Below are positions 29,901-37,774 of a DNA stretch of 64,000 nucleotides, one piece after another; the first letter of the stretch is position 1, and each line of letters starts with the position of its first letter. The notes under the pieces were generated by a model. It made no database searches. It was not told where the DNA came from and was given only the letters and a program-made list of their open reading frames with translations. This stretch comes from Rhodospirillales bacterium (GTDB lineage Bacteria; Pseudomonadota; Alphaproteobacteria; SP197): NCBI GenBank assembly GCA_014323865.1, contig JACONG010000010.1:248001-312000 (forward strand), read 5' to 3'. Made by a program: the position numbers and the translations under genes.

Positions 29901-30334
29901 CTGCGAATGCGCCTGTTGTCATCGACAGCGAAAGCGTGATCGTCACCCCGGATGTCGCAGAGCGGCACCGCCCCGCCCCCCGGCCCACATCCGGGGGCGA
30001 GGACCCTGCCGGACAGGACACCACAAACGGCACAGGAAAAGACGGCACCGCAAAAGGCGACACGGGAAAAGGCAACACAGACAGCCCGGACCCCGAAAAA
30101 CTCCCGCCGACCCGCTTCACGGGCACCGTCTCGATCTCTGCCGAACGTCCGGCGCGCGATATGAACCGCATCGTCGACGAGATCGTCGACCATCTGAAAA
30201 CCCAGCCCTCGGCCAGAATATCCCTCAGACTTGAGATCGACGCCGACCTGCCCGACGGAATGGACCCCGCAAAAGTCCGGACCCTCAGGGAAAACGCCAC
30301 AACACTGGGCTTCATCGACCAGACAATAGAATAA
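26906..30334 (+). CDS. DUF499 ATPase with HEPN-like N-terminus, defence-associated
   Basis: The 1,142-residue protein starts with a helical domain that ends WVSELLDVRNRLAHDEHF; the RNRLAH segment near residue 92 matches the R-x4-H motif of Swt1-type HEPN domains. The DUF499 region follows, with Walker A QTNFGGGKTHSMLALYH near residue 245 and Walker B LILIDEWVAYLRHIYG. A low-complexity linker (GAGAGAG, then KEPAT twice) interrupts it near residue 765. HEPN domains are often RNases in abortive defence, but many lack activity. The gene is last in the operon and follows the methyltransferase by 12 nt with a GGGAGTG site. The exact role of DUF499 in defence is not known to me. Confidence 0.9.
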   Translation: MAKPARQHVFEGMELLPGALIPFVEKRLENAIPGHWQPQLAKRVNGLNVKDGRIVWDQATLLKTIMFQWKEAFATALGPAERSWVSELLDVRNRLAHDEHFSYDDAERALDTMRRLMESINAAEPAAQITGMRDTILRTKFAELQRNEERRKTLRSGIQVATVNGLLPWREVVQPHGDVATGDFQQAQFAADLGKVHAGSAPDEYSNPGAFFSRTYLTDGLRNLLIGAARRLSEQGGDPVVELQTNFGGGKTHSMLALYHMAGRTPARDLPGLDQLLEEEELDVPETVSRAVLVGTSRGPLDVLNVDAANTDGKADGKRKIRTTWGELAWQLGGAGAFDLIAENDAKGIAPGSNLLEKIFRNCAPCLILIDEWVAYLRHIYGVEGLPSGSFDTNLSFVQSLTEAVKASPGTLLVASLPASQIEVGGDGGQEALTRLKQTFSRVESSWRPASQEESYEIVRRRLFQEIPGDMHPHKDNTLRQFARLYRDNSNEFPQGCADENYRRKLEKAYPIHPELFDRLYETWGTLEKFQRTRGVLRLMAQVIHELWINGDPSAMIMPGSVAIGSERVGPELLRYLDTNWQSIIAGDIDGQNATPYRIDRDTPNLSRYSATRRVARTIFMGSAPTSTEQNPGLDDRQINLGVVQPGEKPAIFGDALRRLANQATFMHSDRGRSWYSTSPSLNRIAADRAGQQEDAFILLEIDRALTTHVNGLVNGHAGRGHFDAVQVAPSSSADVPDEPGGVRAVVLGVEHPHTVARNTGAGAGAGAGGRATKEPATKEPATSSQALIEARDILTKRGATPRVWRNTLVFLCADARRLDDLKDAVRWNRAWDSIVKDVQRLDLKQSDEATAKEKLLEAGETITTRLRECWCYLLYPRQDDARAEVEWVARKIPAQDGLLSTASKSLEKDEGLLTELGPTRLDRDLQRHKIWKGKPHLPLKDLWDHLNRYTWLPRLQHRSVLVKAVQAAVSQVIPGPFAYAGRFDESTGTYPGLLIEAAANAPVVIDSESVIVTPDVAERHRPAPRPTSGGEDPAGQDTTNGTGKDGTAKGDTGKGNTDSPDPEKLPPTRFTGTVSISAERPARDMNRIVDEIVDHLKTQPSARISLRLEIDADLPDGMDPAKVRTLRENATTLGFIDQTIE
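29184..29250 (+). repeat. GGGGCC and 15-nt tandem repeats in the DUF499 gene
   Basis: Four to five GGGGCC hexamers (encoding Gly-Ala repeats) are followed by two copies of a 15-nt unit encoding TKEPA. These are in-frame slippage repeats in a linker. Confidence 0.85.
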
Positions 30335-30869
30335 CCCCGGAATAACCCCGCCCCACACGCCCGCGCACGGCATTCCCACCCGTGCCCCCGTCAGTGGCCC
30401 CGGTCAGTGGCCCCCCTCGGTGCCCCCCCTCGGTGCCCCCCATCGCCGCGCTCATGTGAAGGCCTGAAGCCCTGTCTGCGCCCGCCCCGGGATCGGGGCG
30501 AGCACCCTGTTCCCCGCACTGCGCCACCTCGCCCCTGACCCCGCGCCCCGTTCCCGTGCAGCACGTGACCCCGCGCCCGGTTCCCGTGCAGCACGTCGCA
30601 CGTGCCCCCGTGCCCCCGTCAGGGACCTCCCTCGGTGCCCCCATCGCCGCGCTCATGTGAAGGCCTGAAGCCCTGTCTGCGCCCGCCCCGGGATCGGGGC
30701 GAGCACTCTGTTCCCCGCGCTGCGCCACCTCGCCCCTGACCCCGCGCCCGGTTCCCGTGCAGCACGTCGCCCATGACCCCGCGCCCGGTTCCCGTGCAGC
30801 ACGTCGCACGTGCCCCCGTGCCCCCGTGCCCCCGTCAGGGACCTCCCTCGGTGCCCCCCATCGCCGCGC
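30335..30869. repeat. Tandem repeat array that duplicates the 3' end of gcdH
   Basis: There is no gene here. A unit beginning CATCGCCGCGCTCATGTG starts at 30441, 30642 and 30859, with spacings of 201 and 217 bp. The last copy runs into the end of the glutaryl-CoA dehydrogenase gene, so the first two copies contain about 35 bp derived from its final codons and stop. Units one and two carry a hairpin, CGCCCCGGGATCGGGGCG (30483-30500 and 30684-30701), which the coding copy lacks. Shorter repeats (CCGTGCAGCACGT, GTGCCCCC) fill the rest. The hairpins may act as terminators between the convergent DUF499 and gcdH genes. Confidence 0.85.
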
Positions 30870-32072
30870 TCATGTGAAGGCCTGAAGCCCTGTCTGCGCC
30901 CGTCCCAGGATCAGGGCGTGAATGTCATGGGTCCCTTCGTAGGTGTTCACCGCCTCAAGGTTCATGACATGCCGGATGACCCCGTATTCGTCATGGACCC
31001 CGTTGCCGCCATGCATGTCCCGCGACATGCGGGCGATATCGAGCGCCTTGCCGCAGGAATTGCGCTTGATGATCGAGATGGCCTCGGGCGCGGCGCGGCC
31101 CTCGTCTTTCAGCCGACCGACGCGCAGGCAGGCTTGCAGGCCGATAGCGATCTCGGTCTGCATGTCCGCCAGCTTCTTCTGGATCAGCTGATTGGCGGCG
31201 AGCGGGCGGCCGAACTGGCTGCGCTCCAGCGTGTATGTGCGCGCGGCATGCCAGCAGAACGACGCCGCCCCGAGCGCGCCCCAGGCAATGCCGTAACGCG
31301 CACTGTTGAGACAGCCGAACGGGCCCTTGAGCCCGCGGATCTCGGGCAAGGCATTCGCCTCGGGCACGAACACATCGGCCATGACGATCTCGCCGGTCGG
31401 TCCGGCCCGCAGGCTGAACTTGCCCTCGATCCCGGGCGTCGTCAGGCCCTCCATGCCGCGCTCCAGGATGAAGCCGCGGATCTCGCCCGCATCGTCCTTC
31501 GCCCAGACGACAAACACATCGGCGATTGGCGCGTTGGAAATCCACATCTTCGCACCGTTGAGAACATGGCCGCCCTCGGCCTTGCGGGCGCGGCTCTTCA
31601 TGCTGCCGGGATCGGAACCGTGGTCGGGCTCTGTCAGGCCGAACGCGCCGATGAACGCGCCCGAAGCCAGCTTTGGCAGAAACCTCAGGCGCTGCTCTTC
31701 CGTGCCATAGGCATGGATCGGATGCATGACCAGACTCGACTGCACGGATGCCGACGAGCGATAGGCGCTGTCGATATACTCGATCTCATGGGCGATCAGG
31801 CCATAGGCGACATGGCTGACACCGGCGCAGCCGTAACCCTCGATGGTCGGGCCCAGAAGCCCCATGGCACCCATGCGCGCCATGACCTCGCGATCCGACG
31901 ATTCCTCGCGGAAGTCCTTCTTCACCCGATCCGCCAGATAGTCGCGACAGAACTGCCGCGCCGAATCCCGGATCATGCGCTCGTCTTCCGTCAACTGCTC
32001 ATCAAGCCGGAACGGATCCTCCCACTGGAACCCGACCGCACCCGACCCCGCCTGCTCCATCGCCATCGTCAT
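30870..32072 (-). CDS. gcdH: Glutaryl-CoA dehydrogenase
   Basis: This 400-residue acyl-CoA dehydrogenase has the features of the glutaryl-CoA branch: [18 protein letters not shown] near the N-terminus, [27 protein letters not shown], and the C-terminal [20 protein letters not shown] with the catalytic Glu in YEGTHD. It oxidises and decarboxylates glutaryl-CoA to crotonyl-CoA in lysine and aromatic breakdown, using FAD and ETF. The start is ATG 32072 (AGGAG 10 nt upstream) or 32081. The frame is open further upstream, without family similarity. Its 3' end is copied in the downstream repeat array. Confidence 0.93.
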   Translation of the reverse strand: MTMAMEQAGSGAVGFQWEDPFRLDEQLTEDERMIRDSARQFCRDYLADRVKKDFREESSDREVMARMGAMGLLGPTIEGYGCAGVSHVAYGLIAHEIEYIDSAYRSSASVQSSLVMHPIHAYGTEEQRLRFLPKLASGAFIGAFGLTEPDHGSDPGSMKSRARKAEGGHVLNGAKMWISNAPIADVFVVWAKDDAGEIRGFILERGMEGLTTPGIEGKFSLRAGPTGEIVMADVFVPEANALPEIRGLKGPFGCLNSARYGIAWGALGAASFCWHAARTYTLERSQFGRPLAANQLIQKKLADMQTEIAIGLQACLRVGRLKDEGRAAPEAISIIKRNSCGKALDIARMSRDMHGGNGVHDEYGVIRHVMNLEAVNTYEGTHDIHALILGRAQTGLQAFT

Positions 32073-32191
32073 GCCCGTCATCTCCTGTTTCCATCCCGCA
32101 AAATCCCACAAAAACCCGCCAGGTCCCACCCTAATCCCCCAATCAAACCCATTCGCCCACCCCCCTCGCCATGAAGGCCATGGCTGCCGGG

Positions 32192-32995
32192 TCACTCCCT
32201 GGGTGTCCAGGCACCCAGAAGCCTGGGCAGATCGCCAAAGCGCGCAATCAGGCTGAAGACGACCACGGCAAACAGAATGAACATGACCGCCACCGCGGCA
32301 ATGACCGGCGTGTAGCCGGACCGCAGGCTGGCCAGGATCTGGACCGGCAGTGTCAGGGTCGCGTGTTGGCCGAGGAAGAACGAGATGATGTACTCGTTCA
32401 TCGAGAGCACCAGCACGAACGCGAAGCCGGCCACCATGTAGGGCAGCACCATCGGAAAGATCACCGTGGTGAAGATGCGCCGACCGTCGGCACCCATGGT
32501 GCGGCCTGCCTCGAGGATTTCATCGTCGATCGATTCGAGCCCCAGCGAGATCATCACCAGTGGCAGGGTCACAAGGAATACGCCATGCCCGATGATGATG
32601 TTCCAGATCTGCCCGACGAAGCCCACCTGGCTCCAGAACACCAGCATGCCGAGCGCAGTGATCACAGGCGGCAGGGCGAACGGCACGAGGCCCGCAATGA
32701 ACAGGGCCCTGGCGTAGAACACCTTGTGACGCCACAGGAAACAGGCGATCGGCAAGGCGATCGAGACCGAGATCAGGCCGGCCGAAAAGGCGATGATCAC
32801 GCTGTTGCTCAGCGCCTCGAACCACTTGGCGGTCTCGAAAATTTCGGGGAACCAGCGCAACGACAAGCCGTCGGGCGGGAAGAACATGCGCTTTTTGGCA
32901 TTGAGCGACACGCCGGCCACGATGATCAGCGGCGCGGCCATCATGCCGAAGACCAGGGTGAGGAAGGTGACCTTGCCCCAGCGAACCATGGTCAT
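32192..32995 (-). CDS. ABC transporter permease, PotC type
   Basis: This 267-residue membrane protein of the binding-protein-dependent permease family has six predicted hydrophobic segments. The first follows [11 protein letters not shown], and the EAA loop reads [21 protein letters not shown]. With its partner PotB-like subunit it forms the membrane channel of an importer for polyamines or a similar solute. The ATG at 32995 overlaps the stop of the upstream permease (ATGA). No periplasmic binding protein gene is found in the cluster, so the substrate cannot be confirmed. Confidence 0.88.
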   Translation of the reverse strand: MTMVRWGKVTFLTLVFGMMAAPLIIVAGVSLNAKKRMFFPPDGLSLRWFPEIFETAKWFEALSNSVIIAFSAGLISVSIALPIACFLWRHKVFYARALFIAGLVPFALPPVITALGMLVFWSQVGFVGQIWNIIIGHGVFLVTLPLVMISLGLESIDDEILEAGRTMGADGRRIFTTVIFPMVLPYMVAGFAFVLVLSMNEYIISFFLGQHATLTLPVQILASLRSGYTPVIAAVAVMFILFAVVVFSLIARFGDLPRLLGAWTPRE

Positions 32996-33909
32996 GCCCC
33001 GCTGGTCCGGTCGCCGCGACGGAGCCGGACGGTGAGCAGGCTCAAGGCCAGCGTGACGACCATGAAGAAGATCGAAAGTGCCGCCGCGAACGGGATGTTG
33101 CCGCGCCCCAGCGCCTGCTCGGCGATGAGCTGCGCCATCATGGTGTCCTCGGGCCGTGCGAGCCATGTCGGCGTTACGAAGGCACCCATGGTGAAGACGA
33201 AGAGCAGGATGAAGGCCGCCATGATCGTGCGGTCGAGCAGGGGCACGACAATCGTGAAGAAGGTCTTCACCGGTGAAGCGCCCATGGTCTGCGCGGCTTC
33301 GGTCAGTTCGCGGTCAAGCCGGGTGCAGGCCGGATAGAGCACCAGGACGGCGAAGGGGATGTTGAAGAAGCTGAGGCCGAACAGGTTGGCGAGGTAGCTC
33401 GGGTACCAGGATCGCGCGCGCTCGACAAAACCGAGCCACTCCGCGACGTTCGGCAGGCCGCCGCTGCGGCTCATGATGACCGACAGCGAGTAGGCGATGA
33501 TCACTTCCGAAAGCGTCAGCACGCAGAGAATGAAGACCAGTGCGACGATCTGCGGGCGCCGGCGGAAGCGGCTGATGAAAAAGGTGAAGGGCACGGCGAC
33601 GACGAGCGAGAAGAAGCTCGCCAGCGCGGCGAACTGCACCGAGACCCAGAGATGAGTGGTGAAGAGCGGCGAGAAGAAACGCGCGTAGTGTTCGAGGTCG
33701 AAACCGGGTTTGTAGAATGACTCCGTCCGGACCGCGAAACTGATGACCAGCATGATCACGAACGGGATCATGAAGAAGATGCCGATCATCAGGCTCGGAT
33801 AGATGCCGAAGGGGAACGCCTTCAGGGGGTGGACGATTCCCCTGACGACGACGCGACCGAAGAAGCCCTCGGTCGGGCCGGAATCCTGCTGCAGCGCCCG
33901 GTCGGTCAT
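32992..33909 (-). CDS. ABC transporter permease, PotB type
   Basis: This 305-residue permease has a long N-terminal cytoplasmic lead and six hydrophobic segments (for example SLMIGIFFMIPFVIMLVISF). The EAA loop is LTEAAQTMGASPVKTFFTIV. It is the first permease of a PotA-PotB-PotC type operon, and its start overlaps the stop of the ATPase gene by 4 nt. The pattern is that of spermidine/putrescine, iron or 2-aminoethylphosphonate importers; polyamine is the most likely but is unproven. Confidence 0.88.
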   Translation of the reverse strand: MTDRALQQDSGPTEGFFGRVVVRGIVHPLKAFPFGIYPSLMIGIFFMIPFVIMLVISFAVRTESFYKPGFDLEHYARFFSPLFTTHLWVSVQFAALASFFSLVVAVPFTFFISRFRRRPQIVALVFILCVLTLSEVIIAYSLSVIMSRSGGLPNVAEWLGFVERARSWYPSYLANLFGLSFFNIPFAVLVLYPACTRLDRELTEAAQTMGASPVKTFFTIVVPLLDRTIMAAFILLFVFTMGAFVTPTWLARPEDTMMAQLIAEQALGRGNIPFAAALSIFFMVVTLALSLLTVRLRRGDRTSGA

Positions 33910-34961
33910 GCCTTCAGGACCACACAGCTTTCGGCCGGCAACTCGACCTTGACCCGGTCACCCTTGTGCACGTCGGGCCGGTCCTTCGGTGTTGCCATGG
34001 CGATGACGGGGAGAGCCCCGCATTCGACGAATGTCTCCACGCTTGCTCCGACGTCGCGCACGAAGGTGACGACGCCGTCGAGCCGATTCGGGCCCGCGTT
34101 GCTTTCGGGGAAGACATGCACGTCCTCGGGCCGCACGGAGACCACCACCTCGTCGCCGTCGGCGATACCCTCCGGGCGCCCGGCCGTCGCGAATCTGTCG
34201 TCGCCGACCAGAATGGTATCGCCGGCAGCCTGATGGGCACGGATGAGATTGCTCGTGCCGATGAACTCCGCGACGAAGGCCGAGGCGGGGTTGCGATAGA
34301 TCTCGAGCGGCGGGCCCATCTGCTGGACACGCGCGGTCGACATGACCACGACCTCGTCGGACATGGTCATCGCCTCGCGCTGGTCATGGGTCACGATGAT
34401 CGTCGTGATGCCCAGACGTTCCTGCAACATGCGCAGCTCGACCTGCATCTCCTCGCGCAACTTGGCATCGAGCGCAGAAAGCGGTTCGTCGAGGAGGAAA
34501 AGCCTGGGTTCCAGCGCAAGTGCCCGAGCGATTGCGACACGTTGCCGCTGGCCGCCCGAAAGCTGGCCGATGTTGCGGTCAGCGACACCGGGAAGGCGCA
34601 CGAGTTCGAGCAGTTCGTCTGCGCGCTTGCGGCGCGAAGCACGATCGAGGCCGCGGATCTTCTGCGAGTAGGTGATGTTCTCGCCGACCGACAGATGCGG
34701 GAACAACGCCAGCGACTGGAAGACCATGCCGATGTTGCGCCGATGTGTCGGCTTTTCGGTCAGGTCCTCGCCGTCGAGCACGATGTGCCCCGTGGTCGCT
34801 CTCTCCAACCCTGCGATCAGGCGCAGCAGTGTCGTCTTGCCGCAGCCCGACGGTCCCAGAAACGAGATGAAACGCCCCTGCGGGATGTCGAGATTGACAT
34901 CGGTGACCGCCGTGACCGCGCCGAAGCGTTTGGAAATATCCTTGAGTTCAAGTCCGCTCAT
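33906..34961 (-). CDS. ABC transporter ATP-binding protein, PotA type
   Basis: This 351-residue ATPase shows Walker A (GPSGCGKTTLLRLIAG), the Q-loop, signature LSGGQRQRVAIARALA, Walker B LFLLDEPLSALD, and the H-loop VTHDQREAM. A C-terminal TOBE-type domain follows (RPEDVHVFPES, VTFVRDVGASVETFVECG). It powers import through the two downstream permeases. The start is ATG 34961 (MSGLELKDISKRFG) with GGGGAT upstream; the frame is open much further upstream but is not coding there. Confidence 0.92.
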   Translation of the reverse strand: MSGLELKDISKRFGAVTAVTDVNLDIPQGRFISFLGPSGCGKTTLLRLIAGLERATTGHIVLDGEDLTEKPTHRRNIGMVFQSLALFPHLSVGENITYSQKIRGLDRASRRKRADELLELVRLPGVADRNIGQLSGGQRQRVAIARALALEPRLFLLDEPLSALDAKLREEMQVELRMLQERLGITTIIVTHDQREAMTMSDEVVVMSTARVQQMGPPLEIYRNPASAFVAEFIGTSNLIRAHQAAGDTILVGDDRFATAGRPEGIADGDEVVVSVRPEDVHVFPESNAGPNRLDGVVTFVRDVGASVETFVECGALPVIAMATPKDRPDVHKGDRVKVELPAESCVVLKA

Positions 34962-35306
34962 ATCCCCGACTGTCTTCTGCACGCCCCAACAAAAGCCGAT
35001 GCGCAACCCTAGTGGATGGTCAGGCGTGCCGGAAGAGCAGTTTTCAGATCGGACCGGGCCGATACGTCTGCCACCGATTCGAAATCCGATCGCCCTTCTG
35101 ATGCCCCGCCCGACCGCCAACACCCGCCTGGCCATGATGCCGCTCCCGCAATCCCTGATTGTCGCCCTGCGTGAATCCGGTCTGCATAGATAAGACCCGG
35201 AGCATCTTCGCATCGTCACCCGTTCAGATGGATTCAATCCGAACGGGATATGCTCCAGGCTCCCGGACAGTTCGTTTCTCGCACAGCTCAGGGGGAGGAA
35301 GCGGAG
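34962..35306. other. Divergent intergenic region without a recognised gene
   Basis: This 345-bp stretch separates the transporter operon (minus) from the oxidoreductase remnant (plus). I see no coding pattern. It contains the long inverted repeat listed at 35199-35256. Promoters for both sides would be expected here, but none is clear. Confidence 0.4.
35199..35256. repeat. Nested palindrome (REP-like)
   Basis: GGAGCAT and ATGCTCC form an outer stem, and CCCGTTC with GAACGGG an inner one. Together they give a long hairpin of the kind seen as dispersed palindromic repeats in Alphaproteobacteria. There is only one copy in this window. Confidence 0.55.
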
Positions 35307-35948
35307 GTGACGCAGTTTCCGCATCTCATGTCGCCGCTTCGGATCGGCGCGGTGACGGTCCGCAATCGGATCGTTTCGACAGGACACGACACCGGCATGG
35401 CCGACCATGGCGGTGTCATCGGCGACCAGCTGATCGCCTATCAGGAAGCGCGTGCACGCGGTGGCGCCGGCCTGATCGTTCTGCAGGTCGCGGCGATCAG
35501 TCCCGAGGCGTGCTACACCTCGCACATTCTGCAGGCGATGAACGACGACTGTATCCCGGGCTACGCGCGCATGACCGATGCTGTCACGGCACATGGTGCG
35601 ACGATTTTCGGCCAGGTCTTCCATCCCGGCCGCGAGGTGATCGGCAGCGCCGACGGGACCCTTGGCGTCACCTGGTCATCCTCGACCGTCCCGAACGAGC
35701 GTTACCATGTCAAACCGCGCGCGATGACGCCGGAGATCATCCGGCAGACCCATATCAGCTACGCCGATGCCGCCGACCGGATGCCCCTCAAACTTCGTGT
35801 CGTCGTTGCCGAAGTCGATGCGGATCCTGTTGAACGGCGCGTCAAAGGTGATGTCCCGGACGGGCTCAAGGTCTGCATCGCCGGGGCGTGCAGCCTTTGG
35901 GCGGAGAGGGATGGGGCAGGGATGGGATTATTGTGCATCGGCGGATAG
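35307..35948 (+). pseudogene. Old-yellow-enzyme-family flavin oxidoreductase, truncated
   Basis: From a GTG at 35307 (GGAGG site just upstream) the protein reads MTQFPHLMSPLRIGAVTVRN, RIVSTGHDTGMADHGGVIG and GGAGLIVLQVAAISPEA, the N-terminal half of an FMN TIM-barrel of the OYE/trimethylamine-dehydrogenase family. Similarity stops near 35775 at ISYADAADRM, just before the conserved GxDGVEIHxAHGYL part. The remaining roughly 55 residues do not look like the family. At 213 residues it lacks the second half of the barrel and any Fe-S or FAD domain, so it is very likely inactive. Confidence 0.7.
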
Positions 35949-35981
35949 TCTTCGCCTTGCCGCCCGATTTCCGGAGTTGCC

Positions 35982-37142
35982 ATGCCGCTCGACCGCGCCA
36001 TGCTCGATCAGTTTCTTGAGACCGTTACCGGATTTGTCGACGAACGCCTGATCCCGGCCGAGGCCGAGGTCGATGCGACCGACAAGGTGCCCGATGCCAT
36101 CGTCGACGAGATGAAGGCGCTCGGCCTCTTCGGCCTGACGATCCCCGAGGAGTACGGTGGGCTCGGCCTGGCACCGTCCGAGCAAGTCGAGGTCGCCTGG
36201 GCCATCACGCACGCGGCGCCGGCCTTCCGTTCGGCCTTCGGAACCAATGTGGCGATCGGCTCGCAGGGTCTCGTGATCGACGGCACCGGGGAGCAGAAGC
36301 AGAAATATCTGCCGGGCATGGCGTCCGGCGAGATCGTCGCCGCGTTCGCCTTGACCGAACCCGATATCGGCTCGGACGCCGGATCGGTGAAAACCCGTGC
36401 CGATCGCGACGGCAACGGTTACGTGCTCAACGGCACGAAGCGCTACATCACGAACGCGCCGATTGCGGACACCTTCACCGTCATGGCGCGCACCGACCAG
36501 AAGGAGAAGGGCTCGCGCGGCGTTTCGGCCTTCATCGTCGAGGCCAACACACCCGGCATCCGTCTCGGCACGCCCGAGAACAAGATGGGCCAGAAGGGCG
36601 CCCACATCTGCGATGTCATCTTCGAGGACTGCCACATTCCCGGCGATGCCCTGATCGGCGGCGTCGAAGGCCAGGGTTTCAAGACCGCCATGAAGGTTCT
36701 GGATCGCGGCCGCCTGCATGTCGCGGCCACCTGCTGCGGCGTCGCCGACCGGCTGATCAGGGAGTCGGTCGCTTTTGCCCTGGACCGCGAACAGTTCGGC
36801 CAGCCGATTGCCGACTTCCAGCTTGTCCAGGCCATGCTGGCCGACAGCCAGACCGAACACGATGTCGCCTGGGCGCTGGTGCGCGATACCGCCCGGCGTT
36901 TCGAGGCCGGCGAGCCGATCACCCGGCTGGGCGCGGAAGCCAAGTACTACGCCAGCGAGATGGTGGGGCGCGTGGCCGACCGCGCCGTGCAGATTCACGG
37001 CGGCGCGGGCTATATCAACGATTATCCCGCCGCGCGGCTCTATCGGGATGTCAGAATATACAGGCTCTATGAGGGCACGTCGCAGATCCAGCAGCTCGTG
37101 ATCGCGCGCGACATGCTTAAGGAGGCGAGGGCGCAACGATGA
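35982..37142 (+). CDS. Acyl-CoA dehydrogenase
   Basis: This 386-residue flavoprotein oxidises a fatty or branched acyl-CoA to the enoyl-CoA and passes electrons to ETF. Motifs are LTIPEEYGGLGL, ALTEPDIGSDAGSVKTRA, GTKRYITNAPIAD, MGQKGAHICDVIFEDC, AQFGQPI-like EQFGQPIADFQLVQ, QIHGGAGYINDYPAARLYRD and the C-terminal catalytic YEGTSQIQQLVIAR. It is the first intact gene of a run with glutathione transferase and a phosphatase-family gene; its stop overlaps the next start (ATGA). Chain-length preference cannot be read from sequence. Confidence 0.93.
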   Translation: MPLDRAMLDQFLETVTGFVDERLIPAEAEVDATDKVPDAIVDEMKALGLFGLTIPEEYGGLGLAPSEQVEVAWAITHAAPAFRSAFGTNVAIGSQGLVIDGTGEQKQKYLPGMASGEIVAAFALTEPDIGSDAGSVKTRADRDGNGYVLNGTKRYITNAPIADTFTVMARTDQKEKGSRGVSAFIVEANTPGIRLGTPENKMGQKGAHICDVIFEDCHIPGDALIGGVEGQGFKTAMKVLDRGRLHVAATCCGVADRLIRESVAFALDREQFGQPIADFQLVQAMLADSQTEHDVAWALVRDTARRFEAGEPITRLGAEAKYYASEMVGRVADRAVQIHGGAGYINDYPAARLYRDVRIYRLYEGTSQIQQLVIARDMLKEARAQR

Positions 37143-37774
37143 CCTGCACACTTTATGGACGCCCCTGGTCGGGCTCGCTTTGTGTCGAGTTCCTGCTTGA
37201 GGAGATGGGCCTGCCCTATGAACGCGCCCTGGTGACAGGCTACCGCGAGAACATCCGGCCGCCGGAGTTCGCGGAGATCAATCCGCTGCGCGCCGTGCCC
37301 GCGCTCAAGCTCGGGGACGGTTCGGTCCTGACAGAATCCGCTGCCATCCTGATGTTCCTTGCCGAGACCCACGGCTCGGGCATCTGGTCGCCCGCCATCG
37401 GCGATCCTGCACGTGCGCCATACCTGCGCTGGTTCCTGTATCTCTCGGCCTCGCTTTATCCCTCGGCGATGCAGGTCTTCCATCCCGAGAACTACACCGA
37501 CATCAAGGAGCACGAGGCAGGCGTTGCGGCGCGTGGACAGCATGTCACGAACCGGCAGTGGGCCGTGGTGCGCGAAGCGCTCGGCGGTCGCGAGCAGCTT
37601 GTCGGGACGCACATGACCGCGCTCGACATCTACCTCGCCATGTTCGCCAGGTGGTTCGACGGCATGGAGGGGATCGACGACGACGAGTCGATGGCGGCCT
37701 TCCGTCAGAACATGCTGACCCGCCCCGCGATCAAGGGTGTGATCTCCAGACACGAGAGCGGCATCTGGGCGTGA
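37139..37774 (+). CDS. Glutathione S-transferase family protein
   Basis: This 211-residue protein has an N-terminal thioredoxin-like domain (TLYGRPWSGSLCVEFLLEEM, INPLRAVPALKLGDGSVLTESAAILMFL) and a helical C-terminal domain with TALDIYLAMFARWFDG. The S in WSGS or the nearby Cys could activate glutathione. Substrate is unknown. It is translationally coupled to the acyl-CoA dehydrogenase upstream (ATGA) and to the phosphatase downstream (GTGA), so it may detoxify a product of the same pathway. Confidence 0.9.
   Translation: MTCTLYGRPWSGSLCVEFLLEEMGLPYERALVTGYRENIRPPEFAEINPLRAVPALKLGDGSVLTESAAILMFLAETHGSGIWSPAIGDPARAPYLRWFLYLSASLYPSAMQVFHPENYTDIKEHEAGVAARGQHVTNRQWAVVREALGGREQLVGTHMTALDIYLAMFARWFDGMEGIDDDESMAAFRQNMLTRPAIKGVISRHESGIWA

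Noticed and set aside
30441-30900. Repeat array as a CRISPR locus
   Set aside because: Units are about 200 bp with no short repeat-spacer pattern, and no cas genes are near. They are duplications of the gcdH end.
35199-35256. Nested palindrome as a terminator or riboswitch
   Set aside because: It is not located after a gene end on either strand and lacks a T-run; it fits a dispersed palindromic repeat better.
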